From contig JAIPMN010000012.1 of the NCBI GenBank assembly GCA_020650975.1, positions 1 to 64,000 on the forward strand: a stretch of 64,000 nt of DNA, given 5' to 3'. The notes beneath the pieces are model-generated. The model was not told where the DNA came from. It worked only from the letters and a program-made list of their open reading frames with translations, and searched no databases. The DNA is from Apostichopus californicus. Taxonomy: Eukaryota; Echinodermata; Holothuroidea; Aspidochirotida; Stichopodidae. Both the position numbers and the translations under genes were made by a program. Shown piece by piece: positions 57,336 through 64,000 of the stretch (its first letter is position 1; each line of letters opens with the position of its first letter).

Positions 57336-60300
57336 TACGGCGGCAATCCCCAAGGTGATGCATAGACTTGTGTTCAGTCGCTTAGTAGATTAATGACATC
57401 AGTCGTTCTTTGTATGCAATATGCCACATAATCCATACCCCTTGCGGCCTACTCCCACTTTTGTGGTCGCTTATGCGTCATAAAAATAACTACTGAATTA
57501 TAGTTATTATTTTTATTCTCAAAGAGGCATGAATAGTAAGCGCCCTGGATGTAGCGTGCACCCAACTCCTCCAGAAATGATTTTCCAATGGGTACATATT
57601 TCAGTTTGGCAGGAAAATCGTATTAATACTGCATGGGAAAGCAGCTGGAGGCAGGCCTGACAAGAGGGTCAATAAGGGAGACCATGGAGATATGACGGGG
57701 CCCAGGAGAGTACGTGGCAATGAAACGTGTATTCTGATTTTCATAATCGACTGAAGGAAAAATGGAAAATGCCCAAGAAAAGTGGCAGAGTGATATAATT
57801 GTCTTTGGAGCCTGACCTAGCTCTTGATGCCTCTGGGGGGAAAGGGTGGGGGAAGGTGAAGACTGAGTAACGCCACGTATTAGTACTTTACAACATCACA
57901 ACACACTACCAGATTATTTATCACTTTGCTTACACCTTTTTTCTGCCTAGAGCTATCGATGGCCATTAAATTGTTTTCATGATGACACAATGATCTTCAA
58001 AAATCTTTACTGAACAGATTGCTTCTCAATGGAATGGGCAGGAGGGAGTATTAATTTGCAAAGGAAATAAGTGAAGGGGTGGGGAGGAGAACAGGCTGAG
58101 GAGGAGGAGGAGGAGGAAGGCCACTTTAGAGGCATGAGAAAGTTTTCAAAGATTTAAAAAATTATGCCACAAATGAGAAAATTTAAACATGTTGTACTAT
58201 ATATTGACATTTGTTCTTATTTCTGCAATATATTAATACATCCAATGTAACAGAGACTAAAGAAACTCAGAGCCAGTAAGATCTTTCACTTTCAAGTTTT
58301 GAGCAAAAAAAGGGTCATTAATAATTATAAGACATGTATAAATATTCATGAATTTCCTCACGACACTTTTTCAGGGTGGATGTATGCGCATCACCCAAAT
58401 TATCCACACCCTTGCTAGGAAATGTCCACAGGAAATGTTCTTGTTTCTGAAGGACATATACCAAGGAAGTGTGTTCCTTATATCTGATAATTTACACCTA
58501 ACTGTGATGATGATAAGTTGTGTGTATGTTATTAATGCGGGAATTTCAGAGCATGACATATCATGAATATTGATATTTACCTCAACCTCTCATTTACAAC
58601 AAATGATTGAAATATTGACTTTGACATTTTTAAGTTCTACAATTTTTGAAATCTGTTTTAACTTATTTGGCAAATAAATAGCTACAAGAGACCTTTTTAG
58701 AAGAAATTATTTCAAATATATTATATTTCTCAAATATAACTGCCTGCAGGCAAATCTTAGTGTTTTATATTCTAATCTTTCCTTTCATGTTAAGATGTCT
58801 ACGAGATCATCCTGTTTATATAGAACACATAGCAAAAAAACTTTATGAATATGCATCACTGGAGACTTTACCATCATTTCATGAATATTCATTCTCATTG
58901 TACATATCTCCCTTACACTTTTAAATAAACATGTGCAATTCAAACAGAATGAGAAGCTCAAATGTTATGCTCTAAAAAAAATCAAGAAAAATATTTTGAG
59001 AGATTTGAATGAAAAAAAAACTTCACAGAAAAAATGTAATCAAAACTGAATGATGAAGGAAAGGGTGAACAAAACGTAGGGTGAAGGGATGGGGGGGGGG
59101 GGAGGGGAGATGAGGGAAAAGACTTAATTGATGTAAAAACCCAACATTCAGAAGCTAACTTCATATGGCACCTGAATTATTCAAACATTTGTTAAGTAAC
59201 ATCAAAAGGCCAATTTTGCTCAAAAAATGAGAAAAGCTTCTCTTGCCTTATATGTTCATCTGAACATTATTCCAATTTGCTTAGATCGTTCCAAGGGATA
59301 AAATGGTGTAAAGTGTCCTTTTCTTCTCTTGTTTGAGGGGGAGGGGGTGAATTATTTTACGCATGAATCTCTTGTTTCTAGTTTAAATGATTAAGAAAGG
59401 GAGGATGAGTAAATTTCTTAGGCAGGACAGACACAGTGACAAGATCCATCAAATCTTCTTCACAATGCAAATTGGGATTCACAAGCAGTCACAACAGTAG
59501 CATTATTTATATTATTAAATCAAGTGGGAAGAAAAGTTAACACTGTTATCCCCTGTGAAATTTAAGGGGAAATAGATTCAAATGGATACAAAGACACAGC
59601 GTTCATGTGTGTGTTCATTGCATGAATATGCATGAATAACTCACTGGTAAAGATGGCACTGTTGGTATCAACTATTTCCTGATTACCATTAATATATGTA
59701 TTTCAGAGACCTCTACATTTATTAATTAAATCATTCACATAGATGTAGCATATCTTCAGACTGAGTGCCAACAAATACTAGAAATCAAGAAATTTACACA
59801 CAAAAAAAATCATATTTTTGGTATTTGTCTTGCTTAAATGCATTTCAGCCATGACGAATAAAACCATAGCATTACATTGTAAAGGAGCTAAATTATGAAA
59901 ATACATAGAAATGTTTACAATAACCCTGATTTTATCAGCGGTTATATTTTAAAAGTTACACAGAAAATACAGCAGCAAAACTCAGACCATAATATAAATA
60001 AAGATGACTTACTTCTAAACTGTATTCATGAAATATAAATAGAGTTAACAACTTAAAAACTGTGTTAAAATCTGCCACAATTACCCAGTGGCAACATACT
60101 TGACCAATCAGAGGAGGGTGGAGACGCCTGAGAGAGAGACCTAATCTATTACTTCAATCGATCAACATCGCATCAGGAATTAAAAAGTTTAGCCATAAAT
60201 CTCAAAACTTTGCAAATGAAAACCTAAAACATTATGCTAACATTTCTGGGAAGAAAATTTACTGCATTTGACTTGACATGTAAATGACCAGATATATTAC

Positions 60301-61055
60301 AGGCAGACAAAGGGTTTAAACAACTCTGATTTGTTGTTTTCTTGCCTGAGAGGTATCGCAGTTACTTGTGAAAATTACATGATTGGGTCAGAATAACACA
60401 AAGTCACAAAAACCGATACAAATTGAGGCTTTAACAAAACCTTTATAGTCATCAACTTTCTAGTTTAAAAAAAAAAAAAAAAATCCATGGAGCAGGCAAG
60501 AATAATTTTGACGGGAATTCCCTTGGTACAATCACATTAGAACTCTCTTACCACGACCCATTGATGTTTGACAACTTTGACCGCAGGGGTTGTTTTGACA
60601 GCCTATATGGAGCATGGAAATAAAAACAACTCCGTACTGATAAGATGATGGTCTGTAACGTGGACTGTTGTCCCTCAAACTATTCATGAATATTTGTTGT
60701 TACTGCCTTTCTATCGATTTATAAATCCTCAAGTGTGACAACTAAATTAAATAAATATCAGAAGCAGATCTTCTTTAGCGTTTGACTTTTGTAAAGTATT
60801 TCTCTGTATCTTCATCTTTTTAAAGTACCTGGGCAGGATAGCAATGAAACAAATTAAATTATTGGCTTTTAATAAATAACCTTTCCTGAAGCCTAAACCT
60901 CATCCACAAATGTTGGAATACTTCGCAAGATTCAAAATGAGTTTTTCTTATGTGATCGAAATTGAAACTGACATAAATTCACCACTTTGAAGAGACAGTG
61001 TCTTTTTAAGTTTTACTTTTGCTGACATTGGGCTTTGAAATGAAGTAAGTCCACA
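57336..61055. other. Intergenic and likely DDX1 3' UTR
   Basis: A (GGA)n tract is at 58096-58120, a G run of about 14 near 59089, otherwise AT-rich. Part of the right end must be DDX1 3' UTR. The nearest convincing AATAAA on the minus strand is at 59718-59723. No gene is recognised. Confidence 0.35.
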
Positions 61056-61183
61056 TCACATAGCAAAGAGGTTATCTTGCATTCCGGAGAAACCGAGAAA
61101 TGATGACTGGGCTTTGCATTCCAGATCGGCCAACTCTGACACAGCGGGCGCTAGTATATCAGCGTGACCTTTGTACGACGACC
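61056..61183 (-). CDS. DDX1: DDX1 terminal exon
   Basis: Acceptor TTCTGTTACAG, phase 1 in. Encodes [20 protein letters not shown], then [20 protein letters not shown] and M before TGA. Confidence 0.95.
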
Positions 61184-63576
61184 CTGTAACAGAATGCAGA
61201 GAGTAGACGACAGAAGCAGTATTAAAATATGGACAAAAATACATGTTTAGTTTAGTTTAGTACAAAAACAGGATCAGGAGGGACACTCAAGTCCCCATCA
61301 AGGACCCTATAGGAGAAAAAAAACTGAAGACACAAACACTCAGACCCGATTACAATGCTTAAAGTGCTTGTCCAAAGCATTCTTAAACCCATTTACACTA
61401 CTTGCAAGTACAACTTTCTCAGGCAAACCGTTCCACTCATTTACAACCCTATTAGAAAAGAAGTTATGTCGAATATTAATCCTACTTTGTGACTTTTGGA
61501 GTATTTAATTTATTTAGTTATTTACATTTTACATAAATGTAAATAACTTTTAAATTCTGCTCAGTACTTAATGCTTAGAGACTTTACTGATACGACTAGC
61601 TCATGCACGGCGGAAAATAGCAGATGCGAGCGAATGAGATAGAGATTAATGAAACTGGAACGAAGTTATTTTATTACTGACATAGTATTGTACAGATGCA
61701 GTCTATGTGGGGGGAGGGGAGAGAGGAAGGGGAATATGGGGTCGTTGAGGGACAAGGAAGTACAACAATGACTGGTATTCATATTTGTACATTAAAATCT
61801 TCAATTACTGTTATTTTGGTTCTATATAAATGCTTTCTCCTCTACTAGCCTTTATCAAACATCCATAGCAAATCAATGACATTTGAAAATTGGGACAAGA
61901 AGCCATAATATAAAACAAAATCATTGTATAAAGTGAAGATGGCACTAAATGCTAGCCAGCAATATTTTCTATTATTTGTAGTTACCAAAACTTTATTTCA
62001 GTCAAAACTTTCATGTAGTAGTGGGAGAGGATTGGGGGAGAGGGAGGGGAGGTTGTCTATGTGAGTATGGCACTACAAAGGACAAGAGAGAGAATTGGTT
62101 ACTTCACAAAACTATTTATTTGAAAAGTTTCTTGTAACCTTAAACCCAGTGACTCACTCCACCCTTTCTAATAGGAGATGCACAGAAGTCCTTTTCATGT
62201 GACAAAAATAACCTTTCTTCCTTACCTGTAAGCTTTCTTCTTTGACCGTAAACAACTTTCCCATCAAATTCATTGACCGGTACTTTCATCTCCGGACCGA
62301 TTTGGTCAATGGTTATACCGAGATGCTCTTCGATATCTCCCAAGTACTGCCAAGGACAAAAACAGATGAAGATTATTTAACATGGGCTGAGAATTTTTTA
62401 TCTCGCATGTTCTGTGTAAAAGTTCTTGTGTTGTCAGCTATGACATTATGATGACCTAATGTTGACCTAATGATGACCTCATGACTAAGTCTGAGTATTG
62501 TTGTCTACTGCTTCTCTATTAGCTGATGGTCCATTTAATATTAACTATCAGCAGAAGTCACGAGGAATTTTGACATTATTAAATATGAAATAGAATAAGA
62601 AACTGTGTCTAGGATTCTTAAATAAATTTTGTTAATTCACCTTTAAGCCGCGAATTGTTTATAAAATACAAATCGACCAGCTATAGAGTTATTGTGACTA
62701 GCTAAGATTTTAAAATTTTAGATTTCAAAATGGCAGACATGACTCTGCTAGTACACCTGCTATAAAGCACAAACAACCTTGCTTAAGGTCCCTCTCAACT
62801 CTTCAAGCAGAGTGCTTTGAAGAGATTAAAACAAATTTAACCTTTAATTGCAAAAATTCTGCTTTAACTACTATTGAACCTTATTCATTGTTTATATAAT
62901 TAATTCAATCAATTATTGCTTTACAATCGTACTGTCACAACATTATCTTTTGACCAACAATAACCTATGACCTCCACGGGAAAGCAATAGGGTTCTTGTA
63001 CTCACTACCTTTAACCAAGCTTTATCTTGGGAATTATCACATTAGAATGGGTTTTAAAACTTCATGCCCTATTGACCTCATATGACCTTTGACCTCCACA
63101 AATAAAAACTGAATAAATTCTTGCATTTACCAAGATGGATTATTCTATATACTAAGTATGATGACCATCCAAGATTTCCATTCTGAGTTACTGTATTACA
63201 AATTTCTCAGACCTTGACCTCTGTTGACTGTAAATGACCTTTAACCCTGCCTTAGGGTTTCTTACACTAAGATGGATCCACATTTTACATGAAGTTCACA
63301 CATCCTGCACTTTCTGTAAATTTTGTGTTTATGAACTTAAGTGTAACATATACTCCCCATCCCCACCACTTAGGTTCCTTTATGCCATGCCTAACAAACC
63401 AATAAAGGCCATTATCTATTGGTACTGAACTTACCTGCATTTCATTGTACCAGATGCAACAGCCCCCTCGAGTTGTAAGGTCTGTATTGTGGCAGCCCCG
63501 TCCGCGATTGCTACAGTTACTATGGTACCAGACCTTCTCTGGCACTGAGCCAACCAAGGAGATTGCCAAACCCATT
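61056..63576 (-). CDS. DDX1: ATP-dependent RNA helicase DDX1, last three exons
   Basis: DDX1 is a DEAD-box RNA helicase with a SPRY insertion. It acts in tRNA splicing as part of the tRNA ligase complex and at RNA:DNA hybrids. Exons 63576-63435, 62346-62226 and 61183-61056 join in phase and encode the extreme C-terminus: [28 protein letters not shown]...[51 protein letters not shown], then [20 protein letters not shown] to the stop. The order and motifs follow the vertebrate C-terminus closely. The helicase core, SPRY domain and start lie beyond the right edge, so the gene is partial here. Confidence 0.95.
61238..61500 (-). mobile_element. LINE 3' fragment in DDX1 intron
   Basis: The minus strand encodes [20 protein letters not shown] then [20 protein letters not shown] and [10 protein letters not shown] before a stop at 61340. 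It is followed by a 3' UTR (GGGTCCTTGATGGGGACTTG) and a (TAAAC)n tail at 61240-61260. The NxLPExVVxAxSVNxFKxxLDKH block is typical of CR1/Jockey-group LINE C-termini. It is severely 5'-truncated, but this stretch has no internal stop, so it may be relatively young. Confidence 0.75.
61501..62225 (-). other. Rest of DDX1 last intron
   Basis: G-rich low complexity at 61709-61740 and 62022-62053; nothing else. Confidence 0.4.
62226..62346 (-). CDS. DDX1: DDX1 penultimate exon
   Basis: Acceptor GTCCTTGGCAG, donor ACAG/GTAAGG; phase 0 in, 1 out. Encodes [20 protein letters not shown] then [20 protein letters not shown]. Confidence 0.95.
62440..63260. repeat. TGACCT-rich dispersed repeat in DDX1 intron
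   Basis: GACCTAATGTTGACCTAATG with TGACCTCATGAC (62452-62484), TGACCTCATATGACCTTTGA with CCTCC (63073-63097) and TGACCTCTGTTGACTG near 63215. It shares the TGACCTTTGACC words of the array at 2820-4190, so one repeat family probably occurs at both ends of the window. Confidence 0.5.
63435..63576 (-). CDS. DDX1: DDX1 antepenultimate exon (MGLAISLV)
   Basis: Acceptor TATTTTCATAG, donor CAG/GTAAGT; phase 2 in, 0 out. Encodes [20 protein letters not shown] through CCIWYNEMQ. The motif cluster is diagnostic for DDX1. Confidence 0.95.
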
Positions 63577-64000
63577 CTATGAAAATAGACAAAACAAAAA
63601 GTTAGAATGATATTCCCTTCATTCAACCCATAACGAAATATAAAATTCCACGTCATTTTGTCAGAAACTTTTTGCAATTGAAACCTACTTTATGCGGTAT
63701 ATGCAGAGAGACTAACCAATATGCATCCTGTCACTCCAAAGACATGAAAAAATTTGTTTATTTCTGAAGAAAATATTACTTTAAATCCAAATTTCCAAAC
63801 GATGACTGCCTAGCGGAGAGGCTACATTTGAAAAATTGGGAGTGGATTGTTCTTACATTGACAAAGCAGCTTGCTTTTGGTCACAAAATTCAGACAATTT
63901 TACCAGAGCTGATGAGTAAACACTCAAGTTTGTAATAGAGCAAACAAAGATACCTTCCTGGATTTTTCAACCCCCCCCAAAAAAAAATACTAGTAGTGAG
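63577..64000 (-). other. DDX1 intron to window edge
   Basis: No upstream DDX1 exon is recognised before the edge. Confidence 0.5.

Noticed and set aside
63577-63677. Extension of the DDX1 frame upstream of MGLAISLV
   Set aside because: It lies beyond the acceptor TTTTCATAG and does not match DDX1.

Overview
The window is nuclear DNA from an intron-rich animal. It is about 60% or more A+T, splice sites follow GT/AG, and four multi-exon genes are embedded in dense repeats. Gene content, tRNA-derived SINEs, CR1/L2-like LINE remnants, DIRS and Penelope-type debris and GGCCTA-rich stretches suggest a marine invertebrate deuterostome. An echinoderm is my best guess, but this is inference and no species is claimed. 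Two assembly gaps occur (26487-26547 and 55434-55503), both beside G/C or TA runs.

Layout. 1-1230: end of a DIRS-like tyrosine-recombinase retroelement fossil. 1225-2545: satellite with a unit of about 355 bp that is itself a diverged dimer of about 179 bp. 2820-4190: a second tandem repeat family rich in TGACCT. 4205-4534: a duplicated exon-like segment (minus strand). 5107-12953 (minus): at least seven exons, phase-compatible throughout, that join a SET domain, short acidic linkers, two zinc-finger-like motifs and a tyrosine-recombinase fold. This is the most unusual locus here. 13171-14180: a 5'-truncated LINE (minus). 14181-19186: intergenic repeats and the likely SERINC promoter side. 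19187-41104 (plus): a complete 13-exon SERINC gene of about 495 codons, reconstructed exon by exon, with a hAT MITE, SINE heads and a Penelope-like fragment in its introns. 41105-46660: convergent intergenic DNA. 46662-53620 (minus): a complete three-exon ADP/ATP translocase gene of 301 codons; intron 1 holds a 1.66-kb non-autonomous hAT element with a perfect 8-bp target duplication. 53621-61055: intergenic, with a LINE RT fragment, a gap-bearing MITE, an inverted pair of one SINE family and one orphan cysteine-rich exon. 61056-63576 (minus): the last three coding exons of DDX1, whose 5' part lies beyond the right edge.

SERINC, the ADP/ATP carrier and DDX1 are unrelated housekeeping genes and show no operon-like link. 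The SET/zinc-finger/recombinase model looks like a host gene built around an old transposase-type fold. One apparent frameshift in its large exon leaves open whether this copy still makes a full-length protein.
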